Origin: Candidatus Methanoperedens sp.
GTDB lineage: Archaea > Halobacteriota > Methanosarcinia > Methanosarcinales > Methanoperedenaceae
Direction of reading: 5' to 3'
DNA length: 64,000 bases
Assembly: GCA_028715885.1 (NCBI GenBank)
Contig: JAQUQX010000001.1
Span: forward strand, 1 to 64,000
The position numbers and the translations under genes were made by a program. Below the pieces are notes generated by a model. It did not search any database. It was not told where the DNA came from and saw nothing but the letters and a program-made list of their open reading frames with translations. Positions within the stretch are counted from its first letter, which is position 1; each line of letters opens with the position of its first letter. Shown piece by piece: positions 16,423 through 25,477 of this stretch.

Positions 16423-16882
16423 ATAGCGAATATAGTTCTGATTTAACTGCTTCAATTAGATTGGGAATAGCGTCATTCAATTTAGCAGATAACTCCAGCC
16501 TGCACTCAACCATCTCAGGCTCAACCCCTATTATCACAATCTCCTTCGGTAATTTATAAACGTCCCTGCCAGCCCTGAGCGCATCGATAAAATTGATGTC
16601 ATGCATGCTCAAGTTAAACGAATCATCAATCTCACCTGCAGGGTCAAACGTAAACCTGTAAATGCTCCCAGGTGCGCCGCCTTTCCTGTAAGCATCTACC
16701 ATCACAGCCTTATCGCATCCGTCCATGTATTCAAGCGCGTCAAAAGCCCTGGTTTCTGCCGAAAAAACCGCCACGTTTGATGGTAATGCCTCATGCCTTA
16801 TAGCCTCCACCACATGGATGCCTATGCCGTCATCTCCCATCAACAGGTTCCCTACCCCTATTATGACGATTTTCTTGCTCAC
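16385..16882 (-). CDS. [NiFe] hydrogenase maturation endopeptidase (HyaD/HycI family)
   Basis: This protease removes the C-terminal tail of the hydrogenase large subunit after nickel insertion. Motifs are IVIIGVGNLLMGDDGIGIHV at the N terminus (Asp/Glu nickel-sensing site), VDAYRKGG and SMHDINF, which carries the later His. I place the start at GTG 16882, directly before KKIVIIGVGN; an ATG at 16942 would overlap the cytochrome b gene. It is the last gene of the hydrogenase operon. Its 3' end overlaps purQ on the other strand. Confidence 0.9.
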   Translation of the reverse strand: MSKKIVIIGVGNLLMGDDGIGIHVVEAIRHEALPSNVAVFSAETRAFDALEYMDGCDKAVMVDAYRKGGAPGSIYRFTFDPAGEIDDSFNLSMHDINFIDALRAGRDVYKLPKEIVIIGVEPEMVECRLELSAKLNDAIPNLIEAVKSELYSLSTTSPSHTPRHS

Positions 16883-16922
16883 GTTATTAGTCCCCTTAGT
16901 CCCCGTATTTAAATACGGGGTC

Positions 16923-17567
16923 TTATTTATGAACCTCTGCATTCTCTTTTCCGTATATCATGGATTTCAGTAGTTCCCTGTTAACAGGTATGAGCGCCAG
17001 ATATACATGGAACATCAATACGCAAAAGAAATACAGGAAAACGATTAAATGGATAACTCTGAACCATAAGAGGGTGACCTGTATACCAATCAGGTTCATA
17101 TATAAATTGACATAATTAAAGACCGGAACATAATACAAACTGAACCCGCTTATTGCAGCAAAACCAAGGAACCACAGGTCTCCCCAGTATTTGATTTTGA
17201 TAACAGGATGGTATTTCCCGTGAAACTTTTTCGCCTCGACATCATACGTTCCATATTCCGGATATTCCTTTGAGATACCAAGAAAATTTTTTGCGATTTT
17301 TATTATATCTTTTATATCATCCCATAAAATCCAGATAGAGCGCGGCTCTCCGGTAACGGTCATAAAATAGATATGTGCCAGACCATTCATCAGTATGATA
17401 AATGCCATTATCATATGCAGGGCAAGATTCGTAGCGTAATCCCCGAAAAGATACGTTCCGCTGAAAATTCCATACCCTGTAATTAAAAATCCGATTATGA
17501 GGGCGCTGTGAATCCAGTGGGTAACCCTGACCCCCAGCACGAACTTCTCAACCGATAGTTTCTCCAT
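16923..17567 (-). CDS. Hydrogenase b-type cytochrome subunit
   Basis: This membrane cytochrome b takes electrons from the hydrogenase small subunit. Four or five hydrophobic helices are visible, with haem-ligand His candidates in RVTHWIHSAL, LALHMIMAF, RVIHLIVF and MFHVYLAL, as in HyaC/HupC-like subunits. The start at ATG 17567 is fixed by GGTGAG six bases upstream and begins MEKLSVEKF. The longer frame would run into the large subunit gene. It links H2 oxidation to a membrane quinone or methanophenazine pool. Which carrier is used cannot be told. Confidence 0.92.
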   Translation of the reverse strand: MEKLSVEKFVLGVRVTHWIHSALIIGFLITGYGIFSGTYLFGDYATNLALHMIMAFIILMNGLAHIYFMTVTGEPRSIWILWDDIKDIIKIAKNFLGISKEYPEYGTYDVEAKKFHGKYHPVIKIKYWGDLWFLGFAAISGFSLYYVPVFNYVNLYMNLIGIQVTLLWFRVIHLIVFLYFFCVLMFHVYLALIPVNRELLKSMIYGKENAEVHK

Positions 17568-17575
17568 TTTCTCAC

Positions 17576-19048
17576 CTACGTTACCTGTACGCTGTACTTT
17601 TGCCCTTTTGGCGTCATCACATGAACAGTGCATGCAAGGCAGGGGTCGTAAGACCGCACAGTCCTGACCACGTTTACTGGGTTTTTCACATCGGGCACTG
17701 GCGCGCCTATCAGCGCTTCTTCAATTACCCCGCGCTGTCCCATGTCGTCTCTTGGCGTGGCGTTCCATGTAGTGCCTGCGATGACCTGGTACCGGCTTAT
17801 CTTCTTTACTTTTATATCAGTCCAGTGCCCCACAGGACCGCGCGGCGCCTCCCACAGCCCCACGCCCAGAGCGTTATCAGGAACTTTAAAATCAGCGTAA
17901 GTCTTTTCACCATGTTTCAGCTCATCAATCCATTCTACTATCTTATCCCTGAGGATTAGCGCTTCCTGCATCCTCGCTATGATGCGGTTAAATGTCGAGG
18001 CTTTTTCAGCGCCGCCTCCGAGTTTCTTGCGAAGGTCGAATGGGTCAAGTCCTGCAATCACCATTCTTGCAAGCGGACCGCCTTCAACCGGCATTGTGCC
18101 GTATCTGGGTGTTTTTGCCCATGAATATGCTCCTGCTTTATCAGGAGCGATTTTCAGCATGGGAGAATCACGCGTTACGCCTCCCGAATCATCCGTGTAC
18201 CATGAATATTTCACATACTCGGTTATCTTTTTCTCATCCATTGGAATCACCTTTCCGCCGTCCCAGACACCTGAGGGCAGGAATGAGCTTCCGTCTGCCA
18301 TGTCATAAACGCCGTATGATATGTATTTCTGGTGTCCGACTCCCCACGTATCGGCTTTTTCTTTCAGGGCAAAAACAGCCCAGTCCACTACATCGTTCAA
18401 TACATATCCTTTTGAATAATCATGCTTTCCAGCAGAAACATCATCGAGCACAGCAGGAAGATCAGAAGTTTTACCTATCCAGTCAGAAACTTCAAGAATC
18501 CTGGTCTTCATCGCCAGTATCTTTTCAACCGAAGGCTCATGCGTCAGCCCGCCGTGGATGTAGGTCATCTGGTGCGGGACTTTTGCTCCGAGAATGGATA
18601 ATACCTCATGCAGTTTCCTCTGGTTGGCTACCGCTTCCCTGTATCCCTGACCAGTAATCGGGTCAAGCCTCTTCAATCCGTTTTTTGTTACCGCATCGCT
18701 GTAATCAGGTCCTCCGAGGGCATAGAACCACAATGCATGGGAATAAAGCGTGGTAACAGCTTCGATGAGATTCCTCATTTTCCTGGCGCCCTCAGGCACG
18801 CTTGCGGCGGCGGCATTTTCAAGCGCCCGCACTCCTGCAATCCTGTGGCTCTGGTGGCACACGCCGCATATTCGCTGGGTCAGTACCGGAGCATCGCGAG
18901 GGTCCCGTCCTATTAAAATAGTCTCAAATCCGCGGAACATTGTGCCGCTGCATCGTGCCTCTACTACTTTTCCACCATCCACATTAACTGTAACACCAAG
19001 ATGCCCCTCAATGCGCGTAATCGGGTCAATCTTAATCTCTGTCGCCAT
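17576..19048 (-). CDS. [NiFe] hydrogenase large subunit, membrane-bound group 1 type
   Basis: This subunit holds the NiFe(CN)2CO site. The four Cys ligands are in RICGVCHQSH (Cys61, Cys64) and DPCLACTVH (Cys470, Cys473). The 14 residues after His476 (VMTPKG...QVT) should be removed by the maturation protease encoded in the same operon. At 490 residues it is shorter than classical group 1 subunits (near 560-600). Other family signatures are MFRGFE and DPITRIEGHL. It overlaps the small subunit gene by one base and is followed by cytochrome b nine bases later. Confidence 0.95.
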   Translation of the reverse strand: MATEIKIDPITRIEGHLGVTVNVDGGKVVEARCSGTMFRGFETILIGRDPRDAPVLTQRICGVCHQSHRIAGVRALENAAAASVPEGARKMRNLIEAVTTLYSHALWFYALGGPDYSDAVTKNGLKRLDPITGQGYREAVANQRKLHEVLSILGAKVPHQMTYIHGGLTHEPSVEKILAMKTRILEVSDWIGKTSDLPAVLDDVSAGKHDYSKGYVLNDVVDWAVFALKEKADTWGVGHQKYISYGVYDMADGSSFLPSGVWDGGKVIPMDEKKITEYVKYSWYTDDSGGVTRDSPMLKIAPDKAGAYSWAKTPRYGTMPVEGGPLARMVIAGLDPFDLRKKLGGGAEKASTFNRIIARMQEALILRDKIVEWIDELKHGEKTYADFKVPDNALGVGLWEAPRGPVGHWTDIKVKKISRYQVIAGTTWNATPRDDMGQRGVIEEALIGAPVPDVKNPVNVVRTVRSYDPCLACTVHVMTPKGQKYSVQVT

Positions 19049-20106
19049 TATTTCTCCTCCTCTTCATGACCGGGTTTTTTAGTTATCCCGCGCCGGATTG
19101 CATGGGCAGCTATGCCGACAGCAGTTGCCGCGACAGCTACCTTGCCTGCCGTGACAGCGTTAATCCCGAGAAGCGTGGGTACATTTTCGATAGGTTCAAA
19201 CAACGGCGACATCTCATCAGGGAAACCTTCGTGGAAACAGCCTATGCACGGCGCGCCCCCGTTCATGCACACGTTAATCCCGCTGTTCCATTTCCGAAAA
19301 GCGCAGTCCGAATTTGTCACGGGACCGCGGCATCCCAGGTTGTAGAGGCATTTTTCATAGGAGAAATCCGTTTCTTTAAAGCTCGTGGCGAAGACGCCTT
19401 TATCATAGAATCCCCTTCTTGCGCACTGGTTATGTATCTTATCGTTAAAGAAGAATTTGGGTCTTCCTTTATCGTCAAGTTCGGGAATAACTCCGAGGAT
19501 GACAGCCGAAAGCGTGAGAAGCACATGGTCGGGATGCGCGGGACAGCCGGGCAGGTTTACCACCGGAAGACCGGCTTTTGAAAGGAAATTTGCTCCTAGG
19601 GCTCCGCCTATTTTACTTTTATGATATTGCACTCCATTCGAATTGGTTATATTGCCATTAGCAGCCGGGATACCGCCGTATGTGGCGCAGGCTCCCACAG
19701 CTACGACAACAACCTTTGTCTTTACAGCCAGTTCTTTGACCAGCTCTTTTACAGGTCGCTCCCCCACTTTAGCAAATTCCGGGTCAGGGATTGACCCTTC
19801 CACGACAAGCACATCAGGTTCGATATTCAGTGCATCCATCGCCCCCTCACCCTGCGCCGCCATGATGGTAGGATGGAACCGGATATCCACATTCAATTTC
19901 ATTATCGCATCATAAATGTCGGGATGCTGGCCCTGTAATAATGAAACCGTGCACCCGCTATCGCTCTGCCCCTGGAGCCATACGAGCTTAACGCCTTTTT
20001 CTCCTGCCTGCTCTACGGCTTTAACTATATCCGCACTGTATAAGTCTAAAAACATTCCCGCGCCAACAGCGCTTGCAATTTTTAGAAAATTTCTTCTATT
20101 TAACAT
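19048..20106 (-). CDS. [NiFe] hydrogenase small subunit with Tat signal
   Basis: This electron-transfer subunit has a twin-arginine signal (LNRRNFLKIA) and a C-terminal hydrophobic anchor (about 318-340), so the active site faces outside. Distal and medial cluster ligands are present (IHNQCARR, CLYNLGC, CAFRKWNSG, PCIGC). The proximal cluster motif, normally C-x-x-C, reads D-S-G-C (Asp49 to Cys52), so the first Cys is Asp. The other two proximal Cys are in GACATYGGIP and LPGCPAHPD. The same 3Cys/1Asp site occurs in actinobacterial-type group 1h enzymes. The gene is divergent from hypC. Confidence 0.94.
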   Translation of the reverse strand: MLNRRNFLKIASAVGAGMFLDLYSADIVKAVEQAGEKGVKLVWLQGQSDSGCTVSLLQGQHPDIYDAIMKLNVDIRFHPTIMAAQGEGAMDALNIEPDVLVVEGSIPDPEFAKVGERPVKELVKELAVKTKVVVVAVGACATYGGIPAANGNITNSNGVQYHKSKIGGALGANFLSKAGLPVVNLPGCPAHPDHVLLTLSAVILGVIPELDDKGRPKFFFNDKIHNQCARRGFYDKGVFATSFKETDFSYEKCLYNLGCRGPVTNSDCAFRKWNSGINVCMNGGAPCIGCFHEGFPDEMSPLFEPIENVPTLLGINAVTAGKVAVAATAVGIAAHAIRRGITKKPGHEEEEK

Positions 20107-20164
20107 AATTTCACGATCCCTTTCATCAGCCCGTTTTTAGTGTATTTTAATTTCTCTGCACATC

Positions 20165-20172
20165 TATATATA
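20165..20172 (+). promoter_or_regulatory. TATA box for hypCD (leaderless spacing)
   Basis: TATATATA is centred about 28 bases before the hypC ATG at 20197, and no ribosome binding site is seen. This fits a leaderless hypCD transcript. The divergent small subunit promoter is probably the AT-rich run near 20135-20150. Confidence 0.6.
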
Positions 20173-20196
20173 CTCTTGTTGAATAATAAACCGCTT

Positions 20197-20418
20197 ATGT
20201 GTTTGGCAGTGCCTGCAAAGGTAACGACTATTAACGGGGATGAAGCCGTCTTGGATTACGGCGGCGTAATAAGGAAAGCCAATATAAGCATGCTAAGCGA
20301 TGTCAAAGTCGGGGATTATGTTCTTGTCCATGTGGGTTATGCCATCTCAAAGATGGATGAGGATGAAGCGCTTGAGACATTGAAACTCTGGGATGAGATG
20401 CTGGCGGCAGCGCAATGA
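20197..20418 (+). CDS. hypC: Hydrogenase maturation chaperone HypC
   Basis: HypC escorts the Fe(CN)2CO unit with HypD and then binds the immature large subunit. The start is set by the obligatory MCLAVPAKV, in which Cys2 is essential. An upstream in-frame ATG at 20140 would bury that motif. Length is 73 residues. The stop overlaps the hypD start (ATGATG) by four bases, so they are coupled. Transcription is probably leaderless. Confidence 0.95.
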   Translation: MCLAVPAKVTTINGDEAVLDYGGVIRKANISMLSDVKVGDYVLVHVGYAISKMDEDEALETLKLWDEMLAAAQ

Positions 20419-21512
20419 TGCAAAATACATTCAATGATAAATACACAGCTGCGCGGATAATCCGAAAGATAAAGAGCATTTCAGGCAAAAGAAAAATAAA
20501 GCTCATGCATGTTTGCGGGACACACGAACAGACCATCACAAAAAACGGGTTGCGTGCGCTCCTGCCTGAAAATATCGAAGTAGTGCCGGGTCCCGGCTGT
20601 CCTGTGTGCATCACGCCTGCACGGGAAATAGACAAAGCCATTTATCTTTCACATTCAGGCGCCATAATAACCACATACGGCGACATGCTGCGCGTTCCCG
20701 GCGGCAATTCATCGCTTGCCAGAGAAAAAGCGCAGGGCGGGGATATAAGGATAGTTTACAGCCCGTTTGAGGCTGTGGAGATTGCAAAAAGAAACCCTGA
20801 TAAAAACATTGTGTTTCTGGGCATCGGATTCGAAACCACCGCGCCCATGACCGCAGAGGTCGTAAAGAACGCTCCGCCCGGCAACTTCAGCGTTCTCTGT
20901 TCGCACAGGCTTGTCCCGCCCGCAATGGAACTCCTGCTAAAAGGCGGCTACGATATAGACGGTTTCATCGACCCGGGGCACGTTTCCACGATTATCGGCA
21001 CTGCACCCTACGTTCCATTATCTGAAAAATACCATATCTCCCAGGTCATTTCAGGATTTGAACCGCTCGATGTCCTGATGTCCATTTTCATGCTGCTCGG
21101 ACAGATTAAGAATAATATGGCAATTGTTGAAAATGAATACATACGCGCCGTAAAACCCGAAGGCAATCTTCATGCCCAAAAATTGATGAGAGATGTTTTT
21201 GAGCCATGCAGCAAGGAATGGAGAGGACTGCCAGTCATTCCCGATGCTTCTTTAAAAATAAAACCGGAATTTTCGGACTATGATGCAGAGATAAGATTTG
21301 ACATAAACCCCCGAATTAATTCGGAGGACTATGGCGCAGCATGCGGTATCGACTGCCCGCTGTGCGGTAATATACTCAAGGGACTTTCAAATCCGGCGGA
21401 CTGCGAATTATTCGGAAAAGCCTGCACGCCGGAGAATCCTGTAGGCGCGTGTATGGTTTCAAGCGAAGGCACATGCAATATCGCATACAGGTATGGAATT
21501 AATCAAATTTAA
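20415..21512 (+). CDS. hypD: Hydrogenase maturation factor HypD
   Basis: HypD is the iron-sulfur scaffold on which the Fe(CN)2CO group is assembled. Conserved motifs include KLMHVCGTHEQTI, VVPGPGCPVCITP, CSHRLVPPAM, GFIDPGHVSTIIG and the C-terminal Cys set (CGIDCPLCGNIL, CKSEGTCN-like CMVSSEGTCN). Length is normal. It overlaps hypC by four bases and converges on the small DUF3795 gene with 14 bases of overlap. Confidence 0.95.
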   Translation: MMQNTFNDKYTAARIIRKIKSISGKRKIKLMHVCGTHEQTITKNGLRALLPENIEVVPGPGCPVCITPAREIDKAIYLSHSGAIITTYGDMLRVPGGNSSLAREKAQGGDIRIVYSPFEAVEIAKRNPDKNIVFLGIGFETTAPMTAEVVKNAPPGNFSVLCSHRLVPPAMELLLKGGYDIDGFIDPGHVSTIIGTAPYVPLSEKYHISQVISGFEPLDVLMSIFMLLGQIKNNMAIVENEYIRAVKPEGNLHAQKLMRDVFEPCSKEWRGLPVIPDASLKIKPEFSDYDAEIRFDINPRINSEDYGAACGIDCPLCGNILKGLSNPADCELFGKACTPENPVGACMVSSEGTCNIAYRYGINQI

Positions 21513-21732
21513 ATCTGGTAAATACCGGACAGTAGGATTTCGATAAACCCCTCATCAGTTTGCACGGATACTCAGGGCAATGGAGACAGTACCGGACATT
21601 CTTTTTCTCGGCACAATTAAAAATGAGGCATGTGTTTTTTAATCGGTTTTCCTTTTCACAGCCGAGGCATCCCTGATTAAAATTCCGGCATACTTCACAT
21701 GAAATTCCGCATCTGCCAATAGTAATCTCCAT
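21499..21732 (-). CDS. Small Cys-rich protein (DUF3795-like)
   Basis: The 77-residue protein has ten Cys (GRCGISCEVCRNFNQGCLGCEK, CLIFNCAEKK, YCLHCPEYPC). This is the pattern of DUF3795 proteins, which are thought to bind metal or Fe-S clusters. GGAG lies five bases upstream of the ATG. It sits between hypD and hypE, on the strand of hypE. Whether it helps hydrogenase maturation is unknown; nothing but position suggests it. Confidence 0.8.
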   Translation of the reverse strand: MEITIGRCGISCEVCRNFNQGCLGCEKENRLKNTCLIFNCAEKKNVRYCLHCPEYPCKLMRGLSKSYCPVFTRFKFD

Positions 21733-21813
21733 TTTTCTCCGTTTTAAAATTGGGTGGCTAATTTACATCATGTGCATAATGATGGCATTTGTCATATAAA
21801 TCTTCTTATTTTA

Positions 21814-22827
21814 TCAGCAAACTCTCGGCACAGGGTCTCCAACAGGCGGCTCCATTATTCGTTTCCCGCCCACAATCGTTTCAAGTATAACTTTGCCGTT
21901 GTATTTATCTACGACCTCCCCGATAATCTCTGCATTTTTTCCCTCCTCAGTATTGCGAAGCACAGCAAGCATCTCATCTGCTTTATCTCTTTTGACCCCA
22001 ATCACAGCTTTTCCTTCATTAGCTACGGTATAGGGGTCAATGCCCAGCATTCGCGACGCAGCGATTACTTCATCCTTAAGAGGTATCTTATCCTCATGAA
22101 CGATTATACCGGTGTTGCTTTTACGCGCCCAGTCGTTAAGTGTTGCTGCAATCCCTCCCCGCGTGGGGTCGCGCATCGCCGTTATCCCGCCGACATCGAG
22201 GGCTTTCTTTACCATGTGCCACAACGGGGCGACATCCGAGCAAAGCGTTGTCTCAAAACCGAAACCCTCCCTGAAGGAGAGCAAAGAGACGCCGTGGTCG
22301 CCAACTGTCCCGCTCAGGATTATTTTATCTCCGGGTGAAAGGTTTGCATCTTTCACGACTTTCCCGCGCTCTGCTATCCCGATTCCTGTCGTGTTTATTG
22401 CAATCTTATCCAGTTTTCCTTTCTGCATCACCTTGGTATCCCCTGTGATAACGGATATCCCGGTATTTTTGCAAACGTCGTCTATTGAGCGGATTATCCG
22501 TTCAAGTTCGGAAGTTTCAAAACCTTCCTCGATTATGAGAGCCAGAGAAAGGGCAAGCGGCTGCGCGCCCATCATCGAAATATCGTTTATAGTGCCGCAT
22601 GCGGCTAATTTCCCTATATCCCCGCCGGGAAAGAATATGGGTGAAACTATGTAACTGTCCGTGCTTATTACAAGCTCTTTATCGCCAAAGGCAATTGAGG
22701 CGCCGTCATCAAGGTCGGATAATCCCACTGTTCCCAGATTCCTGATTGAAAGATTCTTTAATATTGAATCCGAGATGAGCCTGTTCATCATTTCCCCGCC
22801 GGCTCCGTGGGATAAGAGAATCTGCAT
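21814..22827 (-). CDS. hypE: Hydrogenase maturation factor HypE
   Basis: HypE dehydrates the carbamoyl group on its C-terminal Cys to a thiocyanate that becomes the iron cyanide ligand. The protein has the AIRS/PurM fold with LSDLDDGASI, TGDTKVM, GVSLLSFREG and TRGGIAATLN, and ends PRVC, so the essential terminal Cys is intact. It is divergent from hypF, its carbamoyl donor. The 73-base spacer has a TATA-like ATACTATTTA near 22873 for hypF. Confidence 0.95.
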   Translation of the reverse strand: MQILLSHGAGGEMMNRLISDSILKNLSIRNLGTVGLSDLDDGASIAFGDKELVISTDSYIVSPIFFPGGDIGKLAACGTINDISMMGAQPLALSLALIIEEGFETSELERIIRSIDDVCKNTGISVITGDTKVMQKGKLDKIAINTTGIGIAERGKVVKDANLSPGDKIILSGTVGDHGVSLLSFREGFGFETTLCSDVAPLWHMVKKALDVGGITAMRDPTRGGIAATLNDWARKSNTGIIVHEDKIPLKDEVIAASRMLGIDPYTVANEGKAVIGVKRDKADEMLAVLRNTEEGKNAEIIGEVVDKYNGKVILETIVGGKRIMEPPVGDPVPRVC

Positions 22828-22900
22828 ATTGTGTAGAACGTGGTTTCAATACTTAATTATTGGGTTAAGCGGATACTATTTAGTCTTTTAGCCAAATGAT

Positions 22901-25189
22901 ATGTTGATGCAATTTAAAGTAATCATCAGCGGCACAGTCCAGGGCGTGGGTTTCCGTCCATTTATTTACAGGACTGCAAAAAAGAACAACGTCCGGGGCT
23001 ATATCAAAAATGCAGGCAACAGCGTTGAACTTTTACTCGATGGAAAAGAGGCGGAAATCAAAGATTTTATGAATGACGTTAAAAATAACAGCCCGCCGCT
23101 TTCAAGAATAACGAATATCGATATAAAACCATGTAAGGATAAAAAATACAATGATTTTCAGATTTTAAAAAGTGAAAAACACGGAGGCACGGAGTCCATA
23201 ATGCCTCCCGATGTCGCCATGTGCGATGCTTGTTTTAACGAGGTTTTCGATAAGAAAAACAGGCATTATCTTTACTCGTTCACGGTCTGCACGGACTGCG
23301 GTACACGTTTCACGATTATCGAATCCCTGCCTTATGACAGGGAAAATACCACGATGTCAAAATTCAGGATGTGTGAAACGTGCAGGACTGAGTATTTTGA
23401 CCCTGCGGACAGGAGGTTCAGGGCTGAACCCGTGTGCTGCCCCGATTGCGGTCCTTCATATGAGCTATACAGGGGAAAGAAGAACACAAAATCCAAAAAC
23501 CCGATAAAAGACGCGGCAGCCGCGCTGGATAACGGGAAAATAGTGGCTATAAAAGGAATCGGAGGAACGCATCTTTGCGCCAGCACCACAGACGATGGTG
23601 CAATAACAAGAATGCGGACTATTCTGAAAAGACCATGGAAGCCCTTTGCGATAATGACACGGAATCTAAGCGAGGCGCATAAGATTGCTATTATTTCCGA
23701 AAAGGAAGAAAAGCTTCTTTTGTCCCCGCAAAGACCAATCGTTGTAGTTTCGAAAAAAACCACTCTTTTCCCGCATATTTCCCCGGGTCTGGAAAATATA
23801 GGAATAATGCTTCCTTATTCCGGCATGCATTACCTTTTATTCCATTACTCGAAGCAGCCTGCTTTCGTTATGACCTCGGCTAATGTGCCGGGTGAACCCA
23901 TGGCAATCGATGACGGGGATATTCTTTCTCTGGACGCTGATTATTCATTGCTCCACAACAGGAAAATCAGGAACAGATGCGATGATTCGGTTGTCAGAAT
24001 GGTGAACAATAACGCATCATTTATCAGGAGGTCGCGCGGGTTTGTGCCGGCTCCAGTTGATGTCAAAGATACGAAAAGAACAATTATATCACTCGGCGCG
24101 GAACTGGATGTCACAGCCTGCATACTGAAAAAAGACAAAGCTTTCCTGACCCAGTATATCGGCAATACCACAAAGCTAAGGACACTTGAATATCTTGAAT
24201 CTGCGGTTTATAATTTACTGGAATTGACAAGGGCGGGTAAGCTTGAGGCAATTGCCGTGGATATGCATCCGTCTTTCAATACCTCCGCGCTGGGTGTGGA
24301 ATTGAGCAAGAAATTCAATGTTCCTTTAATCAAATGCCAGCATCATTTCGCCCATGCCGCTTCTCTTGCGGCTGAAAGCGGCGTAGAGAAAATGATATGC
24401 ATTGCGGCTGACGGTGTCGGGTACGGCAATGACGGCACAATATGGGGAGGTGAAATCATTGCTGTTGATGATGGTTTTGAGCGGGCAGGGAGCCTTATGC
24501 CCCAGTTAATGCCGGGCGGGGATTTAGCGGCGCGGTATCCGGCACGAATGGCAGCGGGCGTATTATCCGGGGAATACTGTCAGGATGAACTTCTTGAAAT
24601 ATTTACTCCTTACTTTGAAAAGGATGAATTAGATATTGTTTTAAGGCAGATAGAAACAAAATTCAATTCCCCGCTCACTTCGAGCGCAGGCAGGATACTG
24701 GATGCTGTGGCTGCGTTGCTCGGGGTATGCACGGAGAGGACGTATGAAGGGGAGCCTGCCATGAAGCTTGAGGCATTTGCGATGAATGGCAGGGATACTG
24801 TGGATATGCCAGTTTTGATAGAGAAAAAAGATGGTAGATACATACTTGATACGACCGGAATAATCGAGGCAGTTTATCTTGCAAAAGATGAACATACCCT
24901 TCCCGATATTGCAGCGTCCGCACAATGCGCTATTGGACGGGGGCTGTGCCGTATGGCTATAAATGCTGCGCATGATAAGAAGATTGATGTCATAGGTTTT
25001 TCAGGCGGTGTTGCGTATAATACTGCCATCATCGGCGCTGCCATGAATCTTGCACAAGAGGAGGGTTTTGAGTTCGTCACTCACACCAGGGTGCCATGCG
25101 GGGACGGCGGGATAAGCCTCGGGCAGGCGATGATTGGGGCGATGGAGTTTGAGAAAGTTATGGCGACTGCTTGCCGTAAGGTTCATTAA
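22901..25189 (+). CDS. hypF: Carbamoyltransferase HypF
   Basis: HypF transfers carbamoyl from carbamoyl phosphate to HypE. Domains are an acylphosphatase-like N terminus (GTVQGVGFRPF, to about 90), a zinc region with four CxxC pairs (CDAC, CTDC, CETC, CPDC; about 105-190), a YrdC-like domain (about 205-380) and a Kae1-like domain (HHFAHAASLAAESG, AADGVGYGNDG). Length of 762 is full. An ATG at 22907 is an alternative start. Its stop overlaps the next small ORF (TAATG). Confidence 0.95.
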   Translation: MLMQFKVIISGTVQGVGFRPFIYRTAKKNNVRGYIKNAGNSVELLLDGKEAEIKDFMNDVKNNSPPLSRITNIDIKPCKDKKYNDFQILKSEKHGGTESIMPPDVAMCDACFNEVFDKKNRHYLYSFTVCTDCGTRFTIIESLPYDRENTTMSKFRMCETCRTEYFDPADRRFRAEPVCCPDCGPSYELYRGKKNTKSKNPIKDAAAALDNGKIVAIKGIGGTHLCASTTDDGAITRMRTILKRPWKPFAIMTRNLSEAHKIAIISEKEEKLLLSPQRPIVVVSKKTTLFPHISPGLENIGIMLPYSGMHYLLFHYSKQPAFVMTSANVPGEPMAIDDGDILSLDADYSLLHNRKIRNRCDDSVVRMVNNNASFIRRSRGFVPAPVDVKDTKRTIISLGAELDVTACILKKDKAFLTQYIGNTTKLRTLEYLESAVYNLLELTRAGKLEAIAVDMHPSFNTSALGVELSKKFNVPLIKCQHHFAHAASLAAESGVEKMICIAADGVGYGNDGTIWGGEIIAVDDGFERAGSLMPQLMPGGDLAARYPARMAAGVLSGEYCQDELLEIFTPYFEKDELDIVLRQIETKFNSPLTSSAGRILDAVAALLGVCTERTYEGEPAMKLEAFAMNGRDTVDMPVLIEKKDGRYILDTTGIIEAVYLAKDEHTLPDIAASAQCAIGRGLCRMAINAAHDKKIDVIGFSGGVAYNTAIIGAAMNLAQEEGFEFVTHTRVPCGDGGISLGQAMIGAMEFEKVMATACRKVH

Positions 25190-25416
25190 TGATTAACACG
25201 TCTATTGCTAAAATGACAGTATTAGACGGATATAAAGCATTTTTTGAGAAAGCAGACGACCCCAATCTCCAAACCTCAAAACAAAAAGACGGGATTTTTT
25301 TTATTTTTCGTTCAATAGAGGCATGGAAAGAGGAAAAATGTAAGGATGGGGACATCCCCAAGAAAGAGCTAATACTAAATGAATTTTTAAGGAATAGGTA
25401 TCTTGCTCATCCATAA
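25189..25416 (+). CDS. Small hypothetical protein downstream of hypF
   Basis: The 75-residue soluble, mildly basic protein has no recognised family. Its ATG shares one base with the hypF stop, and TAAGGT lies about eight bases upstream, so translation is plausible. There is no Cys pair or membrane segment. It is the last gene before the KaiC-like gene, and its role is unknown. Confidence 0.6.
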   Translation: MINTSIAKMTVLDGYKAFFEKADDPNLQTSKQKDGIFFIFRSIEAWKEEKCKDGDIPKKELILNEFLRNRYLAHP

Positions 25417-25477
25417 TCTCTTTTACAATCAAATATATATTATTATATTCATTGCGATGTCAATAGCGAGGAAATGA

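Noticed and set aside
17992-18657. 221-residue plus-strand frame inside the hydrogenase large subunit
   Set aside because: Overlap with a well-defined gene, no family resemblance and no start signals.
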